Positions 11,209 through 22,100 of a stretch of DNA of 64,000 bases are shown here, piece by piece. Made by a program: the position numbers and the translations under genes. Numbering within the stretch: position 1 is the stretch's first letter; each line of letters begins with the position of its first letter. Where the stretch lies: contig CM071568.1 of assembly GCA_036426205.1 (NCBI GenBank), forward strand, positions 217,611,123 through 217,675,122, read 5' to 3'. The stretch is from Ascaphus truei. Taxonomy: Eukaryota; Chordata; Amphibia; Anura; Ascaphidae. The notes beneath the pieces were generated by a model, which was not told where the DNA came from, did no database searches, and saw only the letters and a program-made list of their open reading frames with translations.

Positions 11209-11830
11209 AGCGCACAGGGGATTTATTCCCCTCTTTTATTCCATTTTTGGCTCATGGATTAATAAAGGCATTTTTGTTTAGCACATTCCAGCCTCAATAC
11301 TTTTTTGCTGGCAGTGCCCGCTGATTCTCTCCCTGCAGAGAGGTTCCTCGTCTTTTTTATGTAGTTTAATAAATTGATCTTATTTTTCTACGCTGGTGAG
11401 TTTCCACATTTTTTCCTTTGGAGCAGCAGTCCTATCGATCCACCCACTTCTCTCATTTCATTCTGATTGACCAGACGCCATCGGGGGACACGAGACAGTC
11501 TGCGTAGTGAATATTCACTCAGACTCTTAACAGGAGTGGGACGGTGCTCTATAGTAAGCAATGCTACTCAACACCGGACACGTTGGAGACGCGGGGACTA
11601 GAGCTCTGAACGGAGGTACTTGGTAGAGTGGGGCTCTGCTATATCCACAAAGGTGTCCTCTTTGCTTATATCTGTTCTCTCATACCCCTTATTGTGTCCC
11701 CTTCTATAACCCACTCCCTGACATCACATCTCCACAACCCGTCGAGCTCCGCTATTTACATATTCATCATCAAACATTTATATGTATGTTTTTCTGTTTT
11801 CCTAGAGCGGATATTCGGGTTTTTTCCCTC
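11175..11830 (+). mobile_element. Penelope-type terminal segment inserted in the minisatellite
   Basis: Non-repetitive sequence breaking the CAGACACCATACACAG array, which resumes at 11,831. It starts with a hammerhead-like motif and continues with CTGGTGAGTTTCC (~11,393) and CCTTTGGAG (~11,416), words shared in the same order with the 170-bp segment at 45,996. I infer insertion of a Penelope-type sequence into the array; a target duplication cannot be recognised because the target is itself repetitive. Confidence 0.6.
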
Positions 11831-11935
11831 ACCATACACAGACACCATGCACAAACTACATACATAGACACACGCATGCAGAAACCATGCAGACACCATG
11901 CAGACACCATACACAGACACCAAACATACGGAGAC
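11831..11935. repeat. short continuation of the CACCATACACAGAC minisatellite
   Basis: Five to six units of CACCATACACAGACAC/CACCATGCAGACAC type, matching the array that ends at 11,174. Confidence 0.8.
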
Positions 11936-11937
11936 CA

Positions 11938-12047
11938 GATGTCCTGGTTTAGCCGGGTCAGTTCCGTTTTTTTAATGAGGTTTCCAAGATTTGTCAAAAT
12001 GTCCTGGTTTAGCTGGGACAGTCCCGGTTATTAAGGTGTCCTCACGG
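11938..12047. repeat. tandem duplication of a TGTCCTGGTTTAGC unit
   Basis: Two ~60-bp copies beginning ATGTCCTGGTTTAGCCGGG and ATGTCCTGGTTTAGCTGGG, each followed by a CAGT(T/C)CCG word. Origin not recognised. Confidence 0.7.
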
Positions 12048-12124
12048 TTTGGGCGGGAAGGAAAAGAGCGGAGGTTGAAGATGAGAGGAGGTTGCTGGTG
12101 GCGGAGCGTGGACTGATCCCATTA

Positions 12125-12346
12125 GGCTAAGATTATAGTCCGTGCGATGGTGCACGCATCAACAACAAATTGCAGAATGCCGATGAGGACGCCCTGGTGC
12201 GCGCGCACGACGGAGCACGATGGTGCGACCACGTTTTAAAAAGACAAAAAAAATTCCACACCTCCCCAATCGCTTCCATCTGAATTCACACATCAGTCGG
12301 ACGAGAGGCATCCAAGATGCGATGAGCGCGGACTATAATCTTAGCC
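12125..12346. mobile_element. PIF/Harbinger-like MITE (222 bp, TTA duplication)
   Basis: Inverted ends GGCTAAGATTATAGTCCG and its complement, flanked by TTA on both sides (12,122-12,124 and 12,347-12,349). The interior is CpG-rich. TWA duplications with GG-starting ends are typical of PIF/Harbinger elements. No coding capacity. Confidence 0.82.
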
Positions 12347-12473
12347 TTAGAACAGCTGTGGACGTTAGGAGGGGGGAGGAGAACAGGGCTGTCTGGCTGC
12401 TTAGCCACTGCAGCTTCTGGGCAACAGGTGGCTCTGCAGAGCACTCCAGAGCTGCTCTTCTATAGATTTCCCG

Positions 12474-12850
12474 GTTCCGTGTGTCTATGTGTTTGTGTTG
12501 TTATGTGTGTCTGTGTTGGTAAGTGTGTTAATAAGTTTGTGTGTCTGTGTTGGTAAGTGTGTGTGTTGGTAAGTCTGTATGTGTTTATGTTGGTGTGTGT
12601 GTCTGTGTTGGTAAGTGTGTGGTTGTGTGTCTGTGTTGGTACGTGTGTGTGTGTGTGTTGGTAAGTGTGTGTGAGTGTCTGTGTTGGTAAGTCTGTGTTG
12701 ATAAGAGTGTGTGTGTGCCTGTGTTGGTAAATGTAAGAGTGTGTGTGTCTGTGTTGGTACGCAAGTGTGTGTGTGTCTGTGTTGTTAAGTGTGTGTCTGT
12801 GCTGGTGTGTCTGTGTTGGTATGTGTGTATTTGTATATGGTATGTGTGTG
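12474..12850. repeat. ~20-bp GTGTGTCTGTGTTGGTAAGT minisatellite
   Basis: Tandem, variable copies of a GT-rich 18-22-bp unit containing TCTGTGTTGGTAAG. The 192-aa minus frame across it (Thr/His/Gln-rich) reflects the repeat. Confidence 0.9.
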
Positions 12851-12904
12851 TGCTCCACTAATGTTGCATGTTTGATATGTGTGTATTGTGTAGTGTTTGT
12901 GTAT

Positions 12905-13370
12905 ATATGGGAGGGATGAGAGAGAGAATGGGGAGAGGAGAAAGAGGATGTGGAGAGGAAGGAGAGGATGGGGGAGAGGAAGGAGAGATAGAGGGTGGAG
13001 GAGAGGAAGGAGAGAGAGAGGCTCACCATTTGTTTCATGTTTTAAAAAATGTAAACACATTTTGTGTTATAAAAGAAGAGCAGGACGTGTGTATGGTGTA
13101 GTGTTTGTGGGGGGAGAGGAGAAAGAAGATGGGTGAGAGGAGAGAGAGGATGGGGAGAGGAAGGAGAGAGAGAGGGTGGGGGAGAGGAAGGAGAGAGCGA
13201 GGGTGGGGGAGAGGATGGAGAGAGATGGTGGGGAGAGGAAGGAGAGAGGGTGGGGGAGAGGAAAGAGAGAGAGAGATGATGGGGGGGAGAGGATCACCAT
13301 TTGTTTCATGTTTTTAAAAATGTAAACACATTTTTTTTTTATAAAAGGAGAGCAGGACATGTTCAGGGGT
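12905..13370. repeat. GA-rich arrays within a ~270-bp tandem duplication
   Basis: Two purine-only blocks (GGGAGAGGAAGGAGAGAG type) at ~12,910-13,020 and ~13,112-13,288. Each is followed by the same unique sequence (CACCATTTGTTTCATGTTTT, then TGTAAACACATTTT and AGAGCAGGAC) at 13,024 and 13,292. The spacing of ~268 bp shows a tandem duplication containing an expandable purine tract. Confidence 0.88.
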
Positions 13371-14094
13371 CAAGATACTAACATTATATGAGTTAAACTT
13401 ATGGGAGGGTTGATATGGTCTTCACCATTGACTCAAATTACAATTAACATTGGTTCCAATCAAGGTCAAATGCGCAGGAATTAAGCTCTTGTGCAGTGGG
13501 AATTAAGTTAAGTATGAAGTTAAATAACCTCATTAACCTCCTCACAGTTAGTGAGGCCGTAAATACAGCGCCTCCCAATGCCCTCCAGGCTTTTCTCCAA
13601 TGCCTGGGTTACATGCGTGAAGAGAAAGTCACTTCTCTCTTAAGATACAATGCTGCTCTGGACGGTACACCATGTAGACAGTAAGCTGTGAATATTAAAG
13701 CACAAAACCCTGCTATACCCCAGCAAAACTTTTGTCTTACTTGACTTGATTGTTAGGATCTTTTGGAGAGCAACTGCCCTGATCTCCTCGTCACCTTTGG
13801 CATATCTCCACATTAGCTAATATATGTTACTGATGGTCCTGACATCTTCGTTGTGATAAGAGCTGAGACAATGATTCAGAAGCACATTGTGCATCATAAC
13901 TATGTCACTGTTATTTTTGGCTCATCAGTTACGAGGCTGCCGGTGGCCCATACCTTCCCGGACAGGAGGCGGTAAGCAAATAGCAGCTCAGCCCGAGACT
14001 CTCCCAAGGAAAAGACTGGAGAGAATGTGCCCCGAAAGACTCCTGGTTTCAGAAAGTTCAGTCCTGCCTAACAGCAATGTAAACCAATGGAATT
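13371..14094. other. unassigned intergenic sequence
   Basis: No recognisable gene or repeat. Small open frames (62-93 codons) have no known motifs. Confidence 0.5.
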
Positions 14095-14260
14095 ACATAG
14101 TTACATATAGTTACATAGTAGATGAGGTTGAAAAATTACATGCGTCCATCAAGTTCAAACTATGCTAAATTTAGACAACAGATACTTTATCCTATATCCG
14201 TACTTACAGTATATTGATCCAGAGGAAGGAAAACAAAAATCCCAGTTAAATATCATCCAA
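14095..14260. repeat. interspersed repeat, AGATGAGGTTGAAAAA family
   Basis: Begins with TACATAGT words and then GTAGATGAGGTTGAAAAATT and CGTCCATCAAGTTCAA. A second shorter copy lies at 41,037-41,110. Sequence of this kind is common in frog genomes; I cannot assign a class from sequence alone. Confidence 0.6.
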
Positions 14261-14653
14261 TTACCCTTTAAAGGTGTTCAATCTTGCTGATTTATTTATT
14301 TGTTTTTAATCACACATAATTATGTTTTAAGCTGTTTGTATGTGGGATGTGATCCCAGTATTCAGGGCTCAGCTATCCTGGGAACATATGTGGATGTACA
14401 CCAAATCACAGCAGTAAATAATCCAGACACACGAGCATGAATGAAGGCTATATGAGACTCACTATAATATTGTAAGCAAGGGAGTGTACTAGTAATGCTG
14501 GAGGGATGACACAGATCTCCATATATACCATAAAGGTGCTGTATGAGCGCCCTGTAAAACAAAAGTACATACCATAATGCGCAGTCTGTGTGAGAACCTC
14601 AGTGGAATAGCTGCTCGGTCACTGATTAATGCGTGCGTCACGCCAAATGCATG
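14261..14653. other. unassigned sequence flanking the large hairpin
   Basis: No open frame of note. It may belong to the same Penelope-type element as the hairpin arm, but no diagnostic motif is visible. Confidence 0.4.
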
Positions 14654-14958
14654 TGAAGTGTGGGGTCCTGTGGGGTCCAGTGGCGGAGCACAGCAATGCA
14701 AACAGTGGGGGCTGCAGACCAGTTGAGGAATAAAAACGATTTATTGGGTGGTCATAAGGAGTACAAAAACACTCTGACGCGTTTCAGGACCTAAGTCCCT
14801 TTATCCCTTGATAAAGGGGACCTTAGTCCTGAAACCATCAGAGTGTTTTTTGTACCTGTATAACACCCAATAAATCGTTTTTATTCCTCAACTGGTCTGC
14901 AGCCCCCACTGTTTGCATTGCTGTGCTCCGCCACTGGACCCCACGGGACCACACTCAC
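14654..14958. repeat. ~305-bp near-perfect inverted repeat of Penelope-type ends
   Basis: Arms 14,654-~14,803 and ~14,808-14,958 are reverse complements with few differences. The outer words are GGGGTCCAGTGGCGGAGCAC and its complement. The inner words are ACGCGTTTCAGGACC and GGACCTTAGTCCTGAAACC, with the centre at CCTTGAT. Each arm carries a GAAAC box next to a short GGAC/GTCC stem, so I read it as two head-to-head copies of a Penelope-type terminal repeat. Confidence 0.85.
14774..14813 (-). ncRNA. hammerhead-like motif in the hairpin arm
   Basis: On the minus strand CTTGATAAAG precedes a GGAC/GTCC stem, then TGAAACGCGTCAG. The GAAAC box is intact and the CUGANGA box is degraded. The right arm holds an inverted counterpart at ~14,808-14,848. 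Confidence 0.35.
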
Positions 14959-15429
14959 TAATTATGTTTTAAGATTTGTTTTCCTATCTGAGTCTGTAAA
15001 GGGTTTAGTTTCCTTCAGGTAACCCCATGCCACAAAGTTATCACATTTTCCCCTTCTTCCCCTACCCCTCTTATAGATTCTTTGACAGGTGGGTGCATAA
15101 TTAGGATGCTGTCTGCACATGGTACAAACAAGCACTCAGTTAAGCCACTTGAGTAAATAGTTGACATTAAATTAGTTTTTCTGGATCCCATCTTAAAATA
15201 AGAAATCTTATCTATTTTTTAAAGGAGACAAAAAATGATTTGTCTTTGTCCTGTAAAACGGATTATACTTATTCAAGGAAGTCAATGAAACCAGTAAGTT
15301 GATTACATTTGTTACACTCGTTTAATTGGCGAGCTGTGAAAGCAAAAATACCACACATGGACTAAAACAAAACTTTCTTGAACCTTCTCTAAAATGGAAA
15401 AAATCCCTATGAAAACCCCTTCTGTCTAA
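14959..15429. other. unassigned AT-rich sequence
   Basis: No gene or named repeat recognised. Confidence 0.5.
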
Positions 15430-15643
15430 GGCCGTGCCTATAGTGCCGCCGATGGCGACGGCGACACGATGGGTGACGTCACCCGTCGCCACCGCCCTTG
15501 AAAAATCAAATTTTCCCGGCGGCAATGGCAACATCGCTCCGTTGCTTGTCGCCATCGCGTGAACTATAAGCGCACACGGTGGCGGCAATGCTTTAGTTTT
15601 CGGGCGAATTCGCATCGCCGTCGCCGGCACTATATGCGCAGCC
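15430..15643. mobile_element. PIF/Harbinger-like MITE (214 bp, TAA duplication)
   Basis: Ends GGCCGTGCCTATAGTGCC and the complement of GGCACTATATGCGCAGCC, flanked by TAA at 15,427-15,429 and 15,644-15,646. Interior very CpG-rich, including TGACGTCA. The 102-aa minus frame overlapping it is not a known protein. Confidence 0.82.
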
Positions 15644-15671
15644 TAAGAGAGTAACATGGCAGGCACAATCA

Positions 15672-15675
<4 letters not shown>

Positions 15676-15747
<72 letters not shown>
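15676..15747 (+). repeat. pure (CTG)24 trinucleotide tract
   Basis: Twenty-four uninterrupted CTG units on the plus strand (CAG on minus). No flanking coding frame or splice context seen. Confidence 0.97.
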
Positions 15748-16311
15748 ACACTCCAGTCTCATTATACCACTAACTTTATTTAGAAGTGAGGGCAATTAAA
15801 CAATGAGCATGAGACAAGAAGGGGATTCTGGGATAGGAAATGGCTTCCTTTCTCTATATGTAGAAAACAGTACATTTTGAGTCTTTTTTTTCGGGGGGGG
15901 GGGGGTTGAGGGGGAGCAGGATAATACGTAATAAGCCAGGCTCCCAGTCACTCGGGGCATATAAATCATTTTGTTTGGTAACCCCCTAAGAATTTTGTCA
16001 GGCAGCTGGATCTTCCTGCACCGCCAAATGCCCTAACTTTTCCCCCTGCCTGTCATAGTCAGTACAGTGGAGCACGTTTTAATCGTCAGTGTCTGGAATC
16101 ACATGACAGTTGCTGGATGTACTTCTTCCTCCTTCCCGTGTCCCACAGCTGTGACGTGGTTTCTGATGCAGCCAATTAAAGCAATCACTGCTGAAATGGC
16201 TTTACTCATTTGGCTGGCAATGGAAGAGAAAAAGGGAAGGGGGAAGTGTGCGATGGGAGCCACTAGATTCCACAGCAAATTCCTAAAAATTAGAATTGTA
16301 TATGCACTATG
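15748..16311. other. unassigned sequence with a poly(G) run
   Basis: A run of about 12 G lies near 15,894-15,905, followed by more G tracts. An 81-codon plus frame (16,067-16,312) has no recognisable motif. Confidence 0.5.
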
Positions 16312-16680
16312 ATTTATTTATTTATAAAATGTTTTACCAGGAAGTAATACATTGAGAGTTGCCTCTCGTTTTCAAGTATGTCCTGGGCATAGAGTTAAGA
16401 TGACAAATATGGTTACATTAAGTGAACAGGGTATACATTATATACAAGACATTGCATGAGCAGTTAGAGATAATATATATTATAGGCATATGTAACAGTT
16501 ACAGACCAGATTAAAATGTGAGACGGCTTTAGTTTTGAACCAAATTTAGACTGGTGGCGGCTGTGAGAGTCTCCAGTAGATTGTTCCAGTTTTGGGGTGC
16601 GAGGTAAGAGAAGGAGGAGCGGCCGGATACTTGATGTGTTTAGCTCAAAGTTGGTTCTGGGTGGGACTACACCTTTAACC
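16312..16680 (-). pseudogene. 3' end of a CR1/L2-like LINE ORF2
   Basis: On the minus strand, near 16,550-16,610, a frame reads YLAPQNWNNLLETLTAATSL. This resembles the WN-x-L-P...S/L-L-x-x-F segment that ends CR1/L2-type polyproteins. It then shifts frame and runs into AT-rich 3' sequence with GAGAGTTGCCTCTCGTTTTC. Only the last ~60 codons remain, so family assignment is moderate. Confidence 0.5.
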
Positions 16681-16796
16681 CCATAAAATGTGTTAAAAAA
16701 TAACTGAAACTATACAAAATGCATGGCACAAATGTAAGCACCCCAATCCATAGGATTTTAAGAAGATAATCTTAGTAAATTTCTAGTCACAAAGAT

Positions 16797-17005
16797 CAGG
16801 GGCGCTTAACTTCAGTCCTCAAGCACCCCCCAACCACCCCCCTCGACAGGTCAGGTTTTCAGGATATCCCAGGTCAGGACAGGTGCTCAATCAGAGCCTT
16901 AGTTGAAGACTGAGCCTCTGATTAACCCACCTGTGCTGAAGCAGACATTTCCTGAAAACCTGACATGTTCGGGGGGAGCTTGAGGACTGGAGTTGAGCAC
17001 CCCTG
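16797..17005. mobile_element. palindromic hAT-like MITE (209 bp)
   Basis: Ends CAGGGGCGCTTAACTTCAGT and the complement of GGAGTTGAGCACCCCTG; the two halves are reverse complements almost throughout (CAGGTCAGGTTTTCAGGATA versus its complement). Flanks ACAAAGAT and ACCTAGAT match at 6 of 8 positions, consistent with an aged 8-bp hAT duplication. Confidence 0.8.
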
Positions 17006-17811
17006 ACCTAGATGATTGAGAATCACACTGTACCTGTTGGTATCTATGTGTGCAGAAGTGTAACCCCTCCAGTACGACTCCCACTAAGGAGGGTTACAAC
17101 TAAGTGTGAGGTGATATAGATTGGTGCAGGTGTTAGTGTGTAGGCTCCAATACCTCTTTCTCAGGGTGCTGGCATCCGTGCTGGCTGGTACTGCAAGTTG
17201 TTTAAAAAAAGTGCCAAGGACTTTATGTGACAGACATAGCTTTTATTTGACAAGACAGTTTTTACATTCTTCTTCCCTGGGTACCAGGTAGCTCCCCAGG
17301 GGAGGTACATACGGCTTCATCAGCTTCCTTTGCCCACGGTTAAGGGGAACTGCACTTCTATGGCTTCAGTAATCTAGAGTCACTCCCAGGTACCTTCCAA
17401 GACTTTGTATAGGGGTGTCCTTCTATCAAGATTCCCATCTACCTATCACCCTTACACTGACCTTGAGGTCTCCACTGTAGCAACCTGGTGTGCATATGCT
17501 GAGAGTTGGCATTAGAGCAACTCTGGCTGTGACAGTTCCCTGAAACCATGGTTTAGTGATCCTTTGTCTGGAACTGTCACGCACGTCTTCCTTGAAGGAT
17601 AGATAGCTTTTGGTGGCATATTCATATACTGTATGCTAGGGGCCCTTTCTTGTTCGGGGACACTCTGCCCTAACTGCAAAACAACAAAAGGTGAACAGAC
17701 GTCTTCATTCAAAGTTACACATTAATAACATACTAGTGACACCATACATTTAAGACAGTGAGACTCCTCTCCTCTGGTGTCCTCAGGAGCCTGGGGTCTG
17801 GAAGCTTCTAC

Positions 17812-18165
17812 GGCCTTGCCCCCGCTGCCTGCTACAGCGTCCGCTGTGGCGGACGCTGCGCTCACGAGAGCCCTCCCCGCAATGGCGCCGGGCCCGCTGC
17901 GAGGGGGGGCCGCAGCGCTCGCGCGAGAGCTACTCCTGCTCTCAATAGAATTGAGAACAGGAACTCGTGTCGAGCGGCTAGGCACGCCCCCCGGCGGTTC
18001 AGCCAATGAGGGCAAACCTGCCGGGTGACGTCATGGCCGCGCCCCCGTCACTCCTCCGCCACGCCCCCCCCCAGTCTCTGCTCCTGCAGTGAGCTGCAGA
18101 CCGGGGAATCGCCGGAACGCGCAGCCAAAAGCGCGGGCGCGCATTACAGCGCCGTGACCGGGGCC
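17812..18165. mobile_element. probable PIF/Harbinger-like MITE nested in the solo LTR
   Basis: A CpG-rich block whose ends both begin GGCC (GGCCTTGCCCCCGCTGCC and the complement of GTGACCGGGGCC). The inverted-repeat match is weak, and the flanking TAC/TTA do not agree. It is proposed because its size, composition and end sequence resemble the clearer copies. Confidence 0.4.
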
Positions 18166-18294
18166 TTAGCCTACAGCTCCTTTATATCCCTGTGTGATGT
18201 CACTATCCTGCCCATGTAACTGGGCAAGATACAGACATCCTTAACCTATCAGGATCTACCTATGTTAGGTGACAGTTCCAGTAAGTTCTGGAAC

Positions 18295-19002
18295 TGTAAG
18301 GAATCGGGGGCCACGTCCCCTGCGACGTGACCCCTCCTTACCCAGTACTGCAGCTACTGCTGCCTCTGCCCCTAATCGCTACCCCTGCTAGCGCGCGGCA
18401 CTTCCTGCTACTCACACCGTGGCCGCCATCTTGGATTCTCGCACCGGCTTTACAGAGCGCGCATCTATCCCTGGCACTTGTAACACGCGCGCCATGCCTG
18501 CCTCCGCCCCCGCTCAGCCCGGGACTCTTGCAACGCCTCCTGCACTCTCAGCTGAGCCTTGTTACTCCCAGCCTCTCAGGAGCTGCTCCTCGTCACGCCC
18601 CCGTCCGGATTGGTGGATACCGCTTTAAATACCCTGCTCTGTCACTTCCTCCTTGCTCTGCATAGCTCCTTGCTTCCTGTGTAGCCTGGAAACTGTGTCG
18701 TGCTCCTGTTTGTCTTTACCCCTACAGATTTGAACCGACTTGTCTGACTTACCTCTCTGGCTCCCGACTTCGGCTTACCCATCACGATTCTTACCTCTCA
18801 AACCCTTGGACACGGTAACGGATTTGACTACGGAACTCTCTATACTCCTGAACTCGGCAAGTACAATGACTATTCTAAATCTTAATCCAGGCCTGGCCAC
18901 GCTACAACCACATCCCGGACCCGCTCCCTCTGCTGTCGGTGTGTATATTCAACATCCCACCTCAGTACAGGGGACTGGCCTTGCGGGCTGCACAGCGTGA
19001 CA
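18295..19002 (+). mobile_element. solo LTR (708 bp) with perfect GGAAC duplication
   Basis: Begins TGTAAGGAATCGG and ends CACAGCGTGACA, flanked by GGAAC at 18,290-18,294 and 19,003-19,007. It has a GC-rich front part and a TATA-like GCTTTAAATACCC at ~18,622. This is a typical LTR plan with a 5-bp duplication. No internal region, so a solo LTR. Orientation is taken from the TATA-like box. Confidence 0.85.
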
Positions 19003-19175
19003 GGAACGAAGGAGGGCCAGTAACCTGATAGGGGCTACTCTGGAAACATACCCTGGTTACATGAAATAAATTACATAGAATAAGCTACAGTACATCTTAA
19101 TTGGGCCTTTCCTGTACATCAACCCCTTCCTCTCTTATTTAAACTATGGTAAACCCACTAGGGGGGTTACAGAAG

Positions 19176-22100
19176 AAATTCTCAGAATATCTTAAAAAGT
19201 GTTAGGCAATATTTATACTCTACTAACATAAATGGGTATAGCCCATTTTTAAATAAACAATTCTCTTTAAAAAGAAAGTAGAACTGTAAGTTTGTAGGGA
19301 AAAAATAAAGTAGTAGTAATCTATAGGAGGTTAGTAAATAAAAAAAGTTCTACCCTTCAACCACTGGTTAATGTATATCATTTCCGTATATAAGGGTTGT
19401 CCAAATTCAGCCCTTAGAGCAGCAATCCCATCCTGTTTTTTTACAGAGCTCGAACCGGGGGTCCTCCGAGCTAAACCGCATTCATTGTTAGCTCTGGGGA
19501 CCCCTTAGTTCCCAAGATACTTATTGTTGTAGTTAGTGGTTTTCTACCCCAATTTCAGGAATTTAATATGATCGCAAAGTATCGCAGCTCCCTTGGGCCA
19601 ATATAAAGCTGCAACGTCATCTCAACTTCCCATTGGACAATTACATAATTGTTATTTAATTGAACACTAATAACTACACTGGTAATTATCCCAGGATCCC
19701 TGGAGCTAAAAAGTAGCCCAGTAAATCTCCGGAAGACTCCAGGTTCAAATCCTGTAACATAAAGAGAGGTAAAATCGTCTGGATTTCTGCTTTAAGTATC
19801 ACTACAAGACCAGGCTCTCTCTAACTAACACGTCATTAACCAATAATCTCTTATGACTAAGGCAACTTCTTTCAGTATATATAGCCTCAAGAATCTCCCT
19901 TGTCGGTGACCAAACCTGTACCACACTGTCCTATGTAATTGCACTGTTTCTGCTTCTTTCACACATGCAATTGTGGCCTCCCCTCACTTCCCCCTCATCC
20001 GCCCACATGGTCAGGGCACTTTTAATATCCAAGGAGCCGTGGCCAGAGGTTTCTATTACCGGGGCTTTTCATATTTCTTTCCTACGGCTTGGGATACACT
20101 GAAGCTCGCTAAATCTGCATGTGTGTCCTGTAAAACATTGACAGGTTTTCTTTTCTCCGGGTCATGTAAAATGAATGGTTATCATTAAATGACTATCTTT
20201 CGCTTTTAACCTGCTTGGCAACAGATGGCATCCTCATTTCTTTGCAATAAAAAAAAAAAAAATATAGAAAAGCAATGTCCAGTCACATTGTGCCTGTAAG
20301 TTCTAAAAACCCACAGTCAAAGTAATTAGATACATATCACAAATATTCTCGGAATCATTTGCCATTGCCATTACTTTAGTCCTAAATGGGACTGCCACAT
20401 GAAAATAACTTGTCGCAGTAAACATAACACAACCTAGTCCACTTTCTGGGGTAATAATGACATTAAATCCATTATTAAATGTGATTTTTGCAATAATAAA
20501 ACTACAGAAGAGGTTTAACTGTGGGAGCGTATTCTGTATCAGAGTTCGGCTTTATAAGGATATGAGCAGAGAGAAATAAATTAGAATTAAGAACAAAGCT
20601 GAGAAGGATGACCCAAGAGGACGTACAGTACACTGGTGGAAGAAAAGTTATGCAGGGAAGCAAAATACAGGGGTATGCAATGGGGCTACAGTCAGTGTAC
20701 GGTGAAAGAAAACATTGACAAGGACAGGAGAGCCAAGCAAAAAATGACACAAGGAAGGATGCGCTTGAAGAGCAACATGGGAAGTACAGGGGGCTGATTA
20801 ATGAAACAATGAAAGCAGACAGCGAATATGAAACATACAAAAATCACAAAACAGATATCTGGGGGGTGGGCTATGTACCTAAACCGGGAGGAGAAATATG
20901 CTGTGGCAGAGTAACATGGTCATCACCCACACATGCCTTTCAGCTAGGTCAGAGAGATGCGGTACCAGTAGAGGATGTTCAGCCTGGCAATGAATTCAGA
21001 TAGAACTCACATGCTTTTCCAATAGCTTCTCACATTCCTAAAGCAAACATTTAGCCCTTCTATATTGGTATTAACTTGTTGGTGAAGTTTAAAAAAAGAG
21101 ATGTTTCACAGCTAAATATTGCTTAATCCCTTTGACCCCAGAGGAGCCTGTAACAAATTGTTTAGCAATAAGTTAACGGCACCACTTACAGGGACAAATT
21201 TCATTTCAATACGCATTTTTTACTTTGAATCTAGTTTTTTTTTCCTTTTCTGATGTTTTCTTGCTATTCTGTGCCCACTTGTCTTTTTTAATTCACACAA
21301 GATCATCAACAATACTGTGTTTTATCCCCCACGTTGTGCATTTCTGAACACGCTGGCACAAAACATGTGAAGATTTGCTAGTCCAAATGCATTTTTATTG
21401 TTCAACTATTTCAATACATAAATGGGTTACGGAAGAGAATATTTGGTAAAACACGTATTTCTAATAAGAGAGTCAAGTAAAATATATTATTACACTCAAC
21501 GTGATATCCCACCAGATGCATGAGGATACAGCATCAAATCAATAACACATTTAACTAGTAATATGAAAAGGGGCTATAACTTACAATGGATAACATTAAC
21601 TTGACAATAAACACAATACAATTACTGTGTAATGTTCCAATGTTTTGGAGCTCTCTTTTCAAAATGCTTTAAAATGCCAATTTTTTGTTTGTTTGTTTTT
21701 GTTTTTTCCACACATTCGGTGCCCTTCTCATATTCTTTAAATGTACCGTGTCGGTACTTTTTTTTTTTACTCTTCACCATTCTTCCTATAGAGAAAAACT
21801 ATATATCCTTTATTTTAACAGGCATATTCCTGTGTTTAATTTACACTTTGACAACTTGACAGATTGTACAGGTAATTATTGTAACACTCTCTTTAGTGTA
21901 ATGTCTCTGAACATGCTAACGTTATAATATGTGCAAAATATGTGAAAGAAGTTGGAAAACTGATTCCTAAATCTATACAACCTGTACTATTAAATAAGCA
22001 GTATTCAGATCCCATTTTCCTTTCAGATACATTGTACGTTCTATGCCCCAATGAGTGATGCCAGCATATTTAATTCCTTTGTACTTTATGAATGTATGAA

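Larger units (their letters stand above)
17059..19171 (-). mobile_element. solo LTR carrying nested insertions (GAAG duplication)
   Basis: Starts TGTAACCCCTCC and ends GGGGGGTTACA, flanked by GAAG on both sides (17,055-17,058 and 19,172-19,175), the layout of an LTR with a 4-bp duplication. Removing the two internal insertions (17,812-18,165 and 18,295-19,002) leaves about 1.05 kb, a plausible LTR length. No gag or pol is present between the ends, so it is probably a solo LTR left by recombination. Strand is a weak inference. Confidence 0.7.

Noticed and set aside
12460..13038. 192-codon minus frame (Thr/His/Gln-rich)
   Set aside because: Crosses two different simple-sequence arrays; no domain or conserved start.
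19715..19760. tRNA-like A and B boxes
   Set aside because: Spacing between boxes is too short and no cloverleaf could be drawn; at best a decayed SINE head.
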